In this document: positions 27,101-34,863 of the stretch, piece by piece
Layout: every line of letters begins with the position of its first letter
Position numbering within the stretch: the stretch's first letter is position 1
Source: JADLDB01 sp040755835
GTDB taxonomy: Bacteria > Myxococcota > Myxococcia > Myxococcales > Myxococcaceae
Direction of reading: 5' to 3'
Assembly (NCBI GenBank): GCA_040755835.1
Contig: JBFMAB010000025.1
Span: 62,001 to 126,000 of the forward strand
DNA length: 64,000 nt
The notes under the pieces: generated by a model
The model's input: only the letters and a program-made list of their open reading frames with translations
Databases searched by the model: none
What the model was told of the DNA's origin: nothing
Translations under genes and position numbers: made by a program

Positions 27101-27324
27101 GCGACGGCGCCGACGAAACCGCCGGCCACGACGCTGACGATGAGCGACGCCGTGCCGAGGAGGAGGCCCTGGCTCCACAGCACGCGCTGCTGCGCGGAGC
27201 GCACCTCGTCGAGGAGCTGGAGCGCGCGCCCGCGCGAGGCCGAGGAGGCGGACGCGGACGGGGGCTTCGGCGGAGGAGGCGGGGCGGCCTCGGGCGGAGA
27301 CGACGGCTCGTACACGGCGGTCAC
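24166..27324 (-). CDS. DUF4175-type membrane protein with long coiled coil
   Basis: The protein has about 1050 residues. The start is uncertain; GTG 27324 was chosen because upstream residues look non-coding. Two transmembrane segments (about residues 55-110) are followed by a third near residue 190. An Ig-like portion comes next (residues ~230-420, with RYPAYTGREP and EASDDYGLSGLDL). The last 600 residues are very long helices rich in Gln, Glu, Leu and Met (such as ELQQRMAELSKG and EQLEDAGDRAEEQ), ending in YRDQNKRYYEELVK. This matches DUF4175 family proteins of large-cell envelopes. The function is unknown. It is translationally coupled to the downstream peptidase. Confidence 0.8.
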   Translation of the reverse strand: MTAVYEPSSPPEAAPPPPPKPPSASASSASRGRALQLLDEVRSAQQRVLWSQGLLLGTASLIVSVVAGGFVGAVAPRAGQWVVVAGPFLAAGFVVGLGVWLARRRVGDEVRTARLLAERAPELNLDLLAAVELSRALGERHDFSPELARAFLRDVDRRAARVPLAALVDQRPVKRAASVLLATVVGAVAVLAWKGPVVRGGLLLAFTAREATEVAKREPITGDVELLYRYPAYTGREPLSVPGSTGDLSAPAGTEVVFKTRADRDVDAAALIINGRRVPLRVNGRELTGSFILDASGQYHVAFLDGADVIAEGPDRSITIEADQVPQVRITAPVDGLELDPDKQRVTVTYEASDDYGLSGLDLVYRAQGGEEQRVPLRPDEGRASRGTYLWDLEALALKPGQLVSYYLEAKDNDAVAGPKKGVSNALTLKVYSAAEHRRDALAKVEAQWERLVGHLADRMESPDRASPATADAALASRSVDDRARALSQDMAQLAEDLDALRDPPTELSSALWNVSRELEQDTAEVTTQRKLLLRLTGRDDSGSKLMLADSKDGALSREVGRRLSAAIGRDVTDSERNVLYLEALLDRQKLEALKELAKELKADREELSRLMEDYAKTKDPATQQKLLEQMEALRARMAELQQRMAELSKGIRDEFMNREALEQMMEEQDLSNKLDELEKLVRDGKVEEAMKRMQELAMQMDEMLEQLEDAGDRAEEQADPELARMVEEFQENLEQTLQQQQQLAEKTRGLRDKYREQQRERVARQGEALKRELKQKLDELDKSYQQLDQDRFGFRLDERAQEARGDIEHIQQALEANDFDLASEAADRLEEKAQQMAEQAAEQRRLDEMFQNPPEVRRESRQLHDRLARDQKKAEDVAQKLRDLFPQPGSQMSEADRQQMQDMARQQRGLEKRGQQLRQQMEDIGERAPLFNEDAQAQMQQAGERMQAAGERLSGRDPSRGFGEQQGAMQALKALQQAMEQAGRSGGKGGIPLPLKRRGGRGTGTEKVEIPDEDPNAAPREFRKDVMDAMKQGAPDRYRDQNKRYYEELVK

Positions 27325-27860
27325 CGGACCATACCAGTCGCCCGTGGAACCCGCCGGAAGGACGAAGTGTTCCCCCGGCGGACGGTGGATCAGCCACGCG
27401 TGGCGCTGGACAGGGCGGGCATGGGCGCGGAAGACGGCCTCGGGTGGGTAGTGGAGCCTGGCGCGGTCGCGGTGCCGTCGACGAACAGCTCCGCAAGTTC
27501 GCGACCCTCGGTGCGCGGGCCGCCAAGCGTTGATCGGCGATTCCACTTTTTGCGACCGGCGTGCCCGGTTCGAGGACCGGGTACCCGCGACTCATCGGCG
27601 GCATGGGGGGCCCGGGAAAGTGGGACGAACGTCCCGTCCCACTTTTCGACGTGCGGGAGCCGCCAACCGCGCGGATTGATTGCGTGTGATTTGGTTGATT
27701 TGGAATGGGATTCCCATCCCACGTTCGCCCCCCCTCTCTTGCCCCGGCACGAAGCTCGACGAAGCCCGAGCCAGGCGCGGAACCAGGCGTTGCGCGATCG
27801 CGGTGCTGATCGCGCTCGGCGTCGCCGAAGACGACCCCGCCACCGCTCCCCCTTCCGGCC
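27325..27860. promoter_or_regulatory. 536-base gap with two palindromes upstream of the DUF4175 gene
   Basis: No gene could be supported here. Two inverted repeats stand out. 27617-27627 pairs perfectly with 27635-27645 over 11 bp (AAAGTGGGACG / CGTCCCACTTT), with T-rich flanks in both directions, so it could be a bidirectional terminator. 27701-27721 is a 21-base imperfect palindrome (TGGAATGGGATTCCCATCCCA) in an AT-rich stretch, which could be an operator or promoter element for the leftward DUF4175 operon. Confidence 0.4.
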
Positions 27861-30050
27861 CTACTCCTTCAGCGCGTGAAGCACCGACTGGAAGTCATCC
27901 GTCCACACCACCGGCGCCTCGATGCTCCGCCGCACGTCGCGGAACACCTCGCCTACCTGCACCACCGGCAGATCCGCCTCGTCACGCGCGACCACCACCC
28001 ACGTCGCGCCCGTCGCGAAGCCGCGCGTGCGGCTCACCAGCAGCTCCGCCGGCCAGCCGCGCGCCGCCGCGATGCCCAGCGCCACGCGCCCCAACCTCAG
28101 GTGCCGGTTGCTCACGTGCAGCGCCAGCAAGCCGCGCGGCGAGAGCCGCTCGAAGTACAGCTCGAACGCCTCGACGGTGAAGAGGTGCGCCGGCACCGCA
28201 TCTCCCGAGAAGACGTCCACCACCAACAGGTCGCGCTTCGGCGCGCCGGCCGTGCGCTCGGCCTCGAGCACCTGCCGCGCGTCGCCCTCCGTCACGTGCA
28301 CCGCCGCCTTGCTGCGCGACAGCACCGAGAAGTAGCCACCCGCGCCCTGCGCCAGCGCGATGACGTCCGGGTTCACCTCGACGAAGTCCACCGAGTCACC
28401 CGCTTCGAGCAGCGCCGCGACCGTGCCCAGCCCCAGGCCCAGCACCTCGACGCTGACGCCGCCCCGGGAGCGCGCGCGCAGCGCGTCGAGCGCCGCGCCC
28501 AGCCCGCTGCCCTTCGTGTAATACGTCGTCGGCTCGCCGGCGGCGTCCTCGTGCGTCCACTGCAGGCCATGGAGGATGTTGCCGTGGCGCAGCCCCCGCA
28601 CGTGGTCGACGCCGCCGGGCGTCCCCTCCTCCTGCACGCGCAGCACGCCGAAGAAGTTCCGCCGCGTCTCCAGCACGCCGTCGACGAGGCGCCGCTCGAG
28701 GACGGGCAGCGCCACCACCAGCCCGACCGACGCCAACGCGACCACCACGCGCCCCGCGGTCACCTTCGGCCGCACCACGGACACCGCCACGCCGAGGCCC
28801 ACCACCAGCAGGCCCGCCGTCAGCTCCGTGTAGTCGCGGAACACGAGCGGCGCGACGACGCCCACCGCGAGGCTGCCCACCACGCCGCCCACGGCAATCC
28901 ACAGGTAGTACGTCGACAGCCGCGCGGCCGGCGGCCGCCGCGCGTACAGCTCGCCGTGGCACAGCAGGTTTGCCGCCAGCTGCACGGTGGAGAACGCCGT
29001 CACCGTGAAGAGAAGCGACACGTCCGGCATGCGCACGGTGTGCGCCACCAGCAGCGCGAGCCCCAGCAGCCACAACGCCACCGAGGTGCGCAGACTCCAC
29101 CCGCGGCCCGCGCCGAACGCCACGATGAAGGACACGAGGTACAGCGCGAGCGGCACCGCCCACAGCAGCGGCGTCGGCGCCACGTCCTGGCACATCACGT
29201 TGTTCACCGCGGAGAGGAAGAGCGTCCCCATCGCCGAGAGCGTCACCCACGTCAGCGCTTCACGCGCGCCGGTGCGCCCGGTCGCCGGCGCACCCGACAC
29301 GCCAGCCGTCTCGTCACTCGGCTTCGGCCGTCCCTCCGGCGCCTCGGGCGCTGCGGCCCCGTCCGAATTCTGCGCCCCTCGGCCCACGTCGGCTCCCGCC
29401 TCCCACGCGGCGGCTTCCGGCGCCGCACCGCGAGACGCGACTCTCCCCAGCCTCCAGCTCGCGACGCCCAGCGCCACCGCCCACGCGAGGAACGCCCCGG
29501 CCGTCACCTTCGCCTGCAGCGCCAGCCCCCAGCGCGGCTCGACGAGAAACGGGTACACCAGCAACGCCGCCAGCGAGCCCGCGTTCGACACCGCGTAGAA
29601 GCGCCACGGCGCGCCGCGCGTCGCGCTCGCGTACCAGTGCTGCAACAGCGGCCCCGTCGTCGACAGAAGGACGAACGGCACGCCGCACGCCCCCGCGAGG
29701 AAGGCCATCACCGCGCCGACGTCGATGGCGCCACCGCTGGCTCTCGGCGGGAGGAACGGCGCGCCCCACGCCGCCGCCTGCCCCAGCACCACCAGCGCCG
29801 CCACACCCACCACGCCCGCGTGCACCCACGCCTGCGCGCGCGACGGCACCCGCGACGACACCAGGTGCGCGTAGCCGTAGCCCGCGAGTAACGCCGCCTG
29901 GAAGAAGAAGAGGCTGGTGGTCCACACCGCGGACGTCCCGCCGAAGCGCGGCAAGGCCGCCTTGCCCACGAGGAGCTCGAGCGCGAACAACAGGAACGCG
30001 CTCGCGAAGACGACCAGGCCCACGAGGCGCCCACCGACCGCGGCTCGCAA
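27861..30050 (-). CDS. Membrane-fused spermidine synthase-like protein
   Basis: 729 residues from a TTG start that has GAGGAGG a few bases upstream. The first ~440 residues are hydrophobic with around 10-12 membrane segments (for example FALELLVGKAALPRFGGT at the start). A Gly/Ala-rich loop at 205-260 interrupts them. The C-terminal ~240 residues are a spermidine synthase-type methyltransferase fold with LGLGLGTVAALLEAG (SAM/dcSAM loop), FVEVNPDVIALAQ and VVDVFSGDAVPAHLFT, where the acidic residues bind the polyamine. This architecture is widespread in bacteria, and members have been called fused MFS/spermidine synthases. The true substrate is not known. It is preceded by the kinase gene, same strand, 19 bases away. 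Confidence 0.85.
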   Translation of the reverse strand: MRAAVGGRLVGLVVFASAFLLFALELLVGKAALPRFGGTSAVWTTSLFFFQAALLAGYGYAHLVSSRVPSRAQAWVHAGVVGVAALVVLGQAAAWGAPFLPPRASGGAIDVGAVMAFLAGACGVPFVLLSTTGPLLQHWYASATRGAPWRFYAVSNAGSLAALLVYPFLVEPRWGLALQAKVTAGAFLAWAVALGVASWRLGRVASRGAAPEAAAWEAGADVGRGAQNSDGAAAPEAPEGRPKPSDETAGVSGAPATGRTGAREALTWVTLSAMGTLFLSAVNNVMCQDVAPTPLLWAVPLALYLVSFIVAFGAGRGWSLRTSVALWLLGLALLVAHTVRMPDVSLLFTVTAFSTVQLAANLLCHGELYARRPPAARLSTYYLWIAVGGVVGSLAVGVVAPLVFRDYTELTAGLLVVGLGVAVSVVRPKVTAGRVVVALASVGLVVALPVLERRLVDGVLETRRNFFGVLRVQEEGTPGGVDHVRGLRHGNILHGLQWTHEDAAGEPTTYYTKGSGLGAALDALRARSRGGVSVEVLGLGLGTVAALLEAGDSVDFVEVNPDVIALAQGAGGYFSVLSRSKAAVHVTEGDARQVLEAERTAGAPKRDLLVVDVFSGDAVPAHLFTVEAFELYFERLSPRGLLALHVSNRHLRLGRVALGIAAARGWPAELLVSRTRGFATGATWVVVARDEADLPVVQVGEVFRDVRRSIEAPVVWTDDFQSVLHALKE

Positions 30051-30069
30051 CCGGCCTCCTCTTCCCGCG

Positions 30070-31548
30070 TCAGAAGCGGTCGTCGACGGGCACCTGCAGC
30101 GCGGTGACGGGCGGGGTGATCTGCACCTGCGTCTGCAGCGACGGCGTCACCGGAAGGATGAGCGTGAAGCGCGAACCGTGGCCCACCTCGCTCGCCACCC
30201 GCACCACGCCGCCGTGGCCTTCCACGAAGCTCTTCACGATGGCCAGGCCAATGCCCGCGCCGCCGTACTCGCGCGTCGACGACGAATCCACCTGGTAGAA
30301 GCTCTGGAAGATTTTGTCGAACTGGTCCGCCGCGATGCCGACGCCCGAGTCCTCGATGATGATGCGGTAGCCCGGCGCGTTCAGGTCCGGCTGGTGCATC
30401 ACCTCGGTCAACGTCGCCGACACCTTGCCCCCCTTGGGCGTGAACTTGACCGCGTTCGCCAGCAGATTCACCACCACCTGCCGCAGCCGATCGCGATCGC
30501 CCAGCACCTGCGGCATCGTCGAAGGCATCTTCGCCTCCAACGACACCCCCTTCTTCGTCGCCTGCGGCTTCACCGACGAGACCGACGACGACACCAGCTC
30601 CTGCGCGTCCATCGGCTCGAAGTTGAGCCGCACCTTGCCCGCTTCGATCTGCGAGATGTCGAGGATGCTGCTGATCAGCTTCAGCAGCGTCTCACCCTTC
30701 TCCATGATGGTGCGGACGTAGTCGACCTGTTCATCGTTGAGCGCGCCGGCGAGGCCCTCCGCCAACATCTCCGAGTAGCCGATGATGCTGGTGAGCGGCG
30801 TGCGCAGCTCGTGACTCACCGTCGCCAGGAACGCGCTCTTCATGCGGTCGAGCTCCTTGAGCCGCACGTTCGCGTCCTCGAGCTTCCGGTTCCGCTCCTC
30901 GAGGTCTCGGTTCTGCTCCAGCGTCGCCTCGATGTGCAGCTGCGTGGTCAGGAACATCTTCTGACCGGCGAACAACATCGTCTGCAACAGCTGCCCGAAG
31001 TGCAGCATCACCCGCGCGATGGTGCTCTCGGGCGCGCGCCGCACCTTCTCGACGAGCGCCCGGCTGTTGCCCACGTCCAGCCCATCGGCGATCTCCGTGA
31101 GCGACGCCGGAGGGAAGTCCTTCAGGTCCTCCGGCAGGAACGGGCCGAACACCACCCGGCCCAGCACGTCGCCTTCCCAGCGGATGGGCAGGATGAGGTA
31201 CCTCAGGCCCGTGAAGCACGAAACCGTCACCATGCCCTTCGCCATCGGCTCCAGGTCGGACTCCACCACCGGCAACCGCGCGCCGTGCGACAGCGCCACC
31301 GGGCCGTCCTTCACCCGGCCGACCGTCGCCGTGCAGCGCCGCCGGCCCTCGGGGAAACTGAAGACGTAGCCGCAGAAGTCGCCGTTGCCGATCTTGATGT
31401 CCGCGAGCTTGCTGCCCTTGTCGTCGAACACCTTGATGCCCACGCGGTACAGCTCCACGAAGCCCTTCACCACCTCGGTGAACGACTCCGTGTCGAGGAG
31501 ATCACCCAGGGTGATCTTCCGCTGGAGCACCGACTCGCCCTGCCTCAC
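30070..31548 (-). CDS. PocR-domain sensor histidine kinase, coupled to an MglA-like GTPase
   Basis: 492 residues. A GTG start overlaps the stop of the GTPase gene (GTGA). The N-terminal ~190 residues form a PocR-type sensory domain with spaced cysteines (C59, C72, C111) that may bind a ligand or metal. A coiled coil (residues ~200-240) leads to a HisKA domain with the phospho-acceptor in SHELRTP (H246). The HATPase domain follows with NLLANAVKFTPKGG (N box), DSGVGIA and GAGIGLAIV. There is no membrane segment and no receiver domain, so it is a soluble kinase needing a separate response regulator. Direct coupling suggests it works with the GTPase. Confidence 0.9.
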   Translation of the reverse strand: MRQGESVLQRKITLGDLLDTESFTEVVKGFVELYRVGIKVFDDKGSKLADIKIGNGDFCGYVFSFPEGRRRCTATVGRVKDGPVALSHGARLPVVESDLEPMAKGMVTVSCFTGLRYLILPIRWEGDVLGRVVFGPFLPEDLKDFPPASLTEIADGLDVGNSRALVEKVRRAPESTIARVMLHFGQLLQTMLFAGQKMFLTTQLHIEATLEQNRDLEERNRKLEDANVRLKELDRMKSAFLATVSHELRTPLTSIIGYSEMLAEGLAGALNDEQVDYVRTIMEKGETLLKLISSILDISQIEAGKVRLNFEPMDAQELVSSSVSSVKPQATKKGVSLEAKMPSTMPQVLGDRDRLRQVVVNLLANAVKFTPKGGKVSATLTEVMHQPDLNAPGYRIIIEDSGVGIAADQFDKIFQSFYQVDSSSTREYGGAGIGLAIVKSFVEGHGGVVRVASEVGHGSRFTLILPVTPSLQTQVQITPPVTALQVPVDDRF

Positions 31549-32270
31549 GACGTGGCGCTCCCCTGGCCCTTCCGCGGCGGAAAGACCTTCTCGAGCTCGG
31601 TGCCGGACGTGTCGATGTTGTTGAAGACCTGCGTGAGGAACTCGCGCTCGGTGAGGCCGATGTTCTTCGACAGCCCCGCGCGCTCATCGATGTTGCGGTA
31701 CGCCACCTGCAGCACCGAGAAGAGCGTCTCGAGCACGCCCACCCCGCGAATGGCGATGGCGCCGACCACCGGCTCCTTGCCCTTCTTGCGCGTCTCTTCG
31801 ATCTCCGCGTCCGTCTTCGTGTCCGGCAGATCGCGCTTGTTGTACTGGATGACGACCGGCACCTGCGCGGGGTCGAGCCCGTTCTCGCGCATGTTCTCGA
31901 CCAGGTTCTTCCAGTAGGCGTTGTTCTCGGGCGCCGCGCTGCGCCGGCTGTCGGCGATGAAGGCCACCGCGTCCGCGCCCTGCAGCACGATGCGCCTCGT
32001 CGCGTTATGAATCACCTGCCCGGGCACCGTGAAGAGCTTCACCTTCACCTTGAAGCCCGACGCCGTGCTGAAGAAGACCGGCAGGAGATCGAAGAACAGG
32101 GTGCGATCGTCGTGAGTCTCGACCGTCAGCAGCCGCCCGCGGACCTCCGGCAGCGTCCGCTGGTGAATCATCTGCAGGTTGGTCGTTTTCCCGGAGAGGC
32201 CGGGGCCGTAGTAGACGATCTTGACCGTCAGCTCGCGCTGCGCGTGATTGAGTTGCACGGTGACTTCCAT
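31545..32270 (-). CDS. MglA-like small GTPase with C-terminal extension
   Basis: 241 residues from ATG 32270 (a GTG at 32300 is an alternative; neither has a clear ribosome site). G1 is YGPGLSGKTTN (residues 21-31), G2/G3 region includes THDDRTLFFDLLP and TVPGQ, and G4 is NKRD. These match the MglA family of prokaryotic Ras-like GTPases, which control polarity and motility in Myxococcus. The body is about 195 residues, as in MglA, and a 45-residue tail (TEREFLTQVFNNIDTSG onward) is extra. There is no mglB (roadblock) gene next to it, so it is a paralogue rather than the main polarity switch. The next gene is a kinase overlapping its stop. Confidence 0.9.
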   Translation of the reverse strand: MEVTVQLNHAQRELTVKIVYYGPGLSGKTTNLQMIHQRTLPEVRGRLLTVETHDDRTLFFDLLPVFFSTASGFKVKVKLFTVPGQVIHNATRRIVLQGADAVAFIADSRRSAAPENNAYWKNLVENMRENGLDPAQVPVVIQYNKRDLPDTKTDAEIEETRKKGKEPVVGAIAIRGVGVLETLFSVLQVAYRNIDERAGLSKNIGLTEREFLTQVFNNIDTSGTELEKVFPPRKGQGSATS

Positions 32271-32446
32271 TGTGCGGCGAAACGTCGCGCCCCACCACAA
32301 CTACGGAATGGTGTGCGGAAAGGGGCGACCGCCGAACCGTCGAAATGAAATTCCGGCTCGTGCGAAACGTTGCAGATGGTGATTAGGATCATCGCAGGCC
32401 GACGGAAGTGACCGCCGCACCCCGCGCGGCGGCAGAAGGGACCGCA

Positions 32447-32971
32447 ATGACGGAGAAGCAGCTCGAAGGGACGCCCGCCACCACCCCGCCGCCGGTGACG
32501 CTGCCGGAGGACTTCAAGCAGAAGGTGAAGTTCGCTCCTCCCACCGACGAGGACATGACCGCGCTGGCGCAGCTCCGCGCCGGCACCGACCCGTGGAAGT
32601 CGCGCGGCGAGAGCGAAGCGGAGAGCCTCGAGGCCCTCACCAAGCTGCGCCCCTTCCTCTCGGTCGCCAAGCTGAACAACACGAGCGTCGGCTACATCAC
32701 CATCGAGCGCGACGGCCCCGTCCCGGGTGCCGCCTACCTCCGCAACATCGTGGTGAAGCAGGAGCTGCGGCAGAAGGGTCTGGGCGCGCTCGTGCTGGAA
32801 CAGGGCCTCGCCATGGCGCGCGAGATGAACCGCAAGACGCTCGCGCTCCGCGTCGACCCGGCCAACGCGCCCGCCGTCGCCTTCTACCGAAAGAACGGCT
32901 TCACCACCGTCGCCACGGTGGTCTCGAAGAAGAGCGGCAAGCTGCGCCTGCTGATGAGCCGCGAGCTCTGA
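32447..32971 (+). CDS. GNAT-family N-acetyltransferase
   Basis: ATG 32447 has AGAAGGG 6 bases upstream; the frame is open further upstream but lacks a better start. The 174-residue product has a disordered Pro/Thr-rich N-terminus, then a GNAT domain with the acetyl-CoA loop RQKGLGALVLEQG (R/Q-x-x-G-x-G/A pattern), an AFYRKNGF line and a beta-bulge strand YLRNIVV. The substrate cannot be told from sequence. It is divergent from the GTPase gene, with about 175 bases between starts. Confidence 0.88.
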   Translation: MTEKQLEGTPATTPPPVTLPEDFKQKVKFAPPTDEDMTALAQLRAGTDPWKSRGESEAESLEALTKLRPFLSVAKLNNTSVGYITIERDGPVPGAAYLRNIVVKQELRQKGLGALVLEQGLAMAREMNRKTLALRVDPANAPAVAFYRKNGFTTVATVVSKKSGKLRLLMSREL

Positions 32972-32998
32972 CGGACGGACGCGCGCGAGGAGCGCCCG

Positions 32999-33027
32999 AC
33001 GGCCTCCCGGCACCACCGGGGGGCCGT
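32999..33027. terminator. Bidirectional hairpin between convergent genes
   Basis: A 12-bp stem with one G-U pair (32999-33010 with 33016-33027) and a 5-base loop lies between the stops of two convergent genes. It lacks a long U-run, but its place and stability suit termination in both directions. Confidence 0.65.
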
Positions 33028-33044
33028 TCGCGTTCGGGGCCGCC

Positions 33045-33629
33045 TCACTTCAGCTTCTGCGTCTCCGCGTCGGCGGGCAGCGCCGCCTGCGCCACGGCGA
33101 TGAGCTTCTGACGCACCGGCTTGATGTCGAAGGTGCCGCCGGGCAGCCAGCGCCCGCCGGGCTTGCCGATGAAGAAGAGCACCTGGTTGCACTTGAAGGA
33201 CACCAGCGCCTCCAGCGTACTCACGTTGGCGTCGGCGCCTTCGACGTGAAACGACAGGTGCGGCACGAAGCCGCAGCGCGAGACGTCCTGCTCGAAGCGG
33301 TACGACTTGTCGTCGTACAAGAGCCCCTTGAGCGCCTTCACCTCGTCGGCCGACAGCTCCTTGCCCGCCTGCTCGCGCTGGAAGTCGCTGCCGATGGCGC
33401 GCGTCGGGTCGGGCCGCAGCCCGCCGGTGTCGCTGACCCGCCACACCTGCACCTTGTCGGACGCGGCGAGCAGCTGCTGCACCGCGTCGCTCAGGTGCTC
33501 CTTCACCTTCGGCATCGGCGCGACCGGCGGCGGTGGCGGCGGCGCAGGCTTCTTCTTCTTCCTCGTGGCGGCGGTGGCGGAGACGGAGACGGCCAGCACC
33601 AGCGCCGCGACCCAGGTGAGTCGCTTCAT
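33045..33629 (-). CDS. Hypothetical exported protein
   Basis: A 194-residue product from ATG 33629. It has a signal peptide (VLAVSVSATAA) and then a Lys stretch and a polyproline segment, so it may be tethered across the periplasm. The globular part carries VWRVSDTGGL and two cysteines (DVSRCGFVPHLS, SFKCNQVLFF). I do not recognise a family. The gene lies just downstream of recF, same strand, with a 33-base gap, and may share its transcript. Confidence 0.65.
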   Translation of the reverse strand: MKRLTWVAALVLAVSVSATAATRKKKKPAPPPPPPVAPMPKVKEHLSDAVQQLLAASDKVQVWRVSDTGGLRPDPTRAIGSDFQREQAGKELSADEVKALKGLLYDDKSYRFEQDVSRCGFVPHLSFHVEGADANVSTLEALVSFKCNQVLFFIGKPGGRWLPGGTFDIKPVRQKLIAVAQAALPADAETQKLK

Positions 33630-33662
33630 GCCAGCCCTTGTATCAGACCCGGCGCTCGCGGC

Positions 33663-34784
33663 TCACCCGCGCGCCTGGCGCTCCACCGTCCCGCCGCGCA
33701 CGCGGTACCAGACGGTGTCCTCGCCCACCGCCCGCTGCACCAGGCCCGCGTCGGTGGTGGTGAGGAACACCTGCGCGCCGCTCTCCGCGAGGTAGCCCAT
33801 GAGGAAGGCGTTGCGCTCGGGGTCGAGCTCGCTGGACACGTCGTCCAGCAGCAGCAGCGGCAGAAAGCCGTTGGTGGCCTTCAGGTTCTCGATTTCGGCC
33901 ACCTTCCACGCCAGCACCAGCGCGCGCGCCTGGCCCTGCGAGGCGTACTGCCGCGCCGCGTGCTCGCCCAGCGCCAGCTCGAGGTCGTCCGCATGCGGCC
34001 CCACCGAGGTGAAGCCGCGCTCCACGTCCCGGCGCAGGCGCGTGTCCAGCGCCGACGCCAGCGCCAACCGCAGCGCCGCCTCGTCGCAGGCCGCGAAGTC
34101 GACGCCCGGCAGGTGGCTGGGCGTGTAGCGGAAGGACGCGGGCGCCTCCGTGCGGCCGATGCGCGCGAAGGCCTCGCGGGCGCGCCCCGCCAGTTCGCCC
34201 ACCACCGCGCGCCGCCGCACCCACAGCCGCGCGCCCACCTTCGCCAGCGTCGCGTCCCACGCCTGCAGGTGCGAGACGGGCGCGCCTTCCTTCAACAGGC
34301 GGTTGCGGCTCTTCAGCGCGCGCGCGTACTCGCGGCTCTCATCGAGGTACGCGGGGAAGCGGTTGAAGACGCTGCGGTCGAGAAAGGCCCGCCGTCCGTC
34401 GGGGCCGCCCTTCACCACCGACAAGTCGTCCGGCGTGAAGGCCACCACCGACACGCCGCCGAAGTACGCCTCCAGCGACGGCGCGCGCTTGCCGTCGACG
34501 AAGGCGGTGCGCCCGCCGGGGATGACCTCCACGGCGATGTCGCGCTCCGCGCCCGACAACAGGAAGCGGCCGCTCACCCGCGCGGACGCCGCGCCGAACT
34601 GCACCAACTCCTGCAGGCGGCCCGCGCGCAGCGGCTTCAGCGTGGCGAGGAAGTACAGCCCTTCGAGGAGATTCGTCTTGCCCTGCCCGTTCTCCCCCAC
34701 CGCGACGGTGGTGCGCGCGCTGGGCTCGAGCGTCACCTGGCCCAGGTTCCGGAAGCGCTCGTAGGTGAGAGACAACAGCCGCAT
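33663..34784 (-). CDS. recF: DNA replication and repair protein RecF
   Basis: 373 residues, normal for RecF. Walker A is GENGQGKTN near residue 31, the family signature EGLYFLATLKPLR follows, and the C-terminal half has an SQGQARALVLAWK signature and a Walker B LLLLDDVSSELD. RecF binds gapped DNA and loads RecA with RecO and RecR. The usual dnaN/gyrB neighbours are absent. The gene is divergent from an unknown gene, with about 80 bases between starts, and is followed by an exported-protein gene. Confidence 0.95.
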   Translation of the reverse strand: MRLLSLTYERFRNLGQVTLEPSARTTVAVGENGQGKTNLLEGLYFLATLKPLRAGRLQELVQFGAASARVSGRFLLSGAERDIAVEVIPGGRTAFVDGKRAPSLEAYFGGVSVVAFTPDDLSVVKGGPDGRRAFLDRSVFNRFPAYLDESREYARALKSRNRLLKEGAPVSHLQAWDATLAKVGARLWVRRRAVVGELAGRAREAFARIGRTEAPASFRYTPSHLPGVDFAACDEAALRLALASALDTRLRRDVERGFTSVGPHADDLELALGEHAARQYASQGQARALVLAWKVAEIENLKATNGFLPLLLLDDVSSELDPERNAFLMGYLAESGAQVFLTTTDAGLVQRAVGEDTVWYRVRGGTVERQARG

Positions 34785-34863
34785 CGCGTGCGCGGCCTTC
34801 TACGTGCCCGCCGCCAGCGAGTCGAGCCGCGGCGCGGCGCCCCGTCGTGTAGCCTCAATTCCC

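Noticed and set aside
27563..27586. tRNA-like T-arm (GGTTCGA in a GC stem)
   Set aside because: The loop has eight bases in the best fold, and no anticodon or acceptor stem can be drawn around it.
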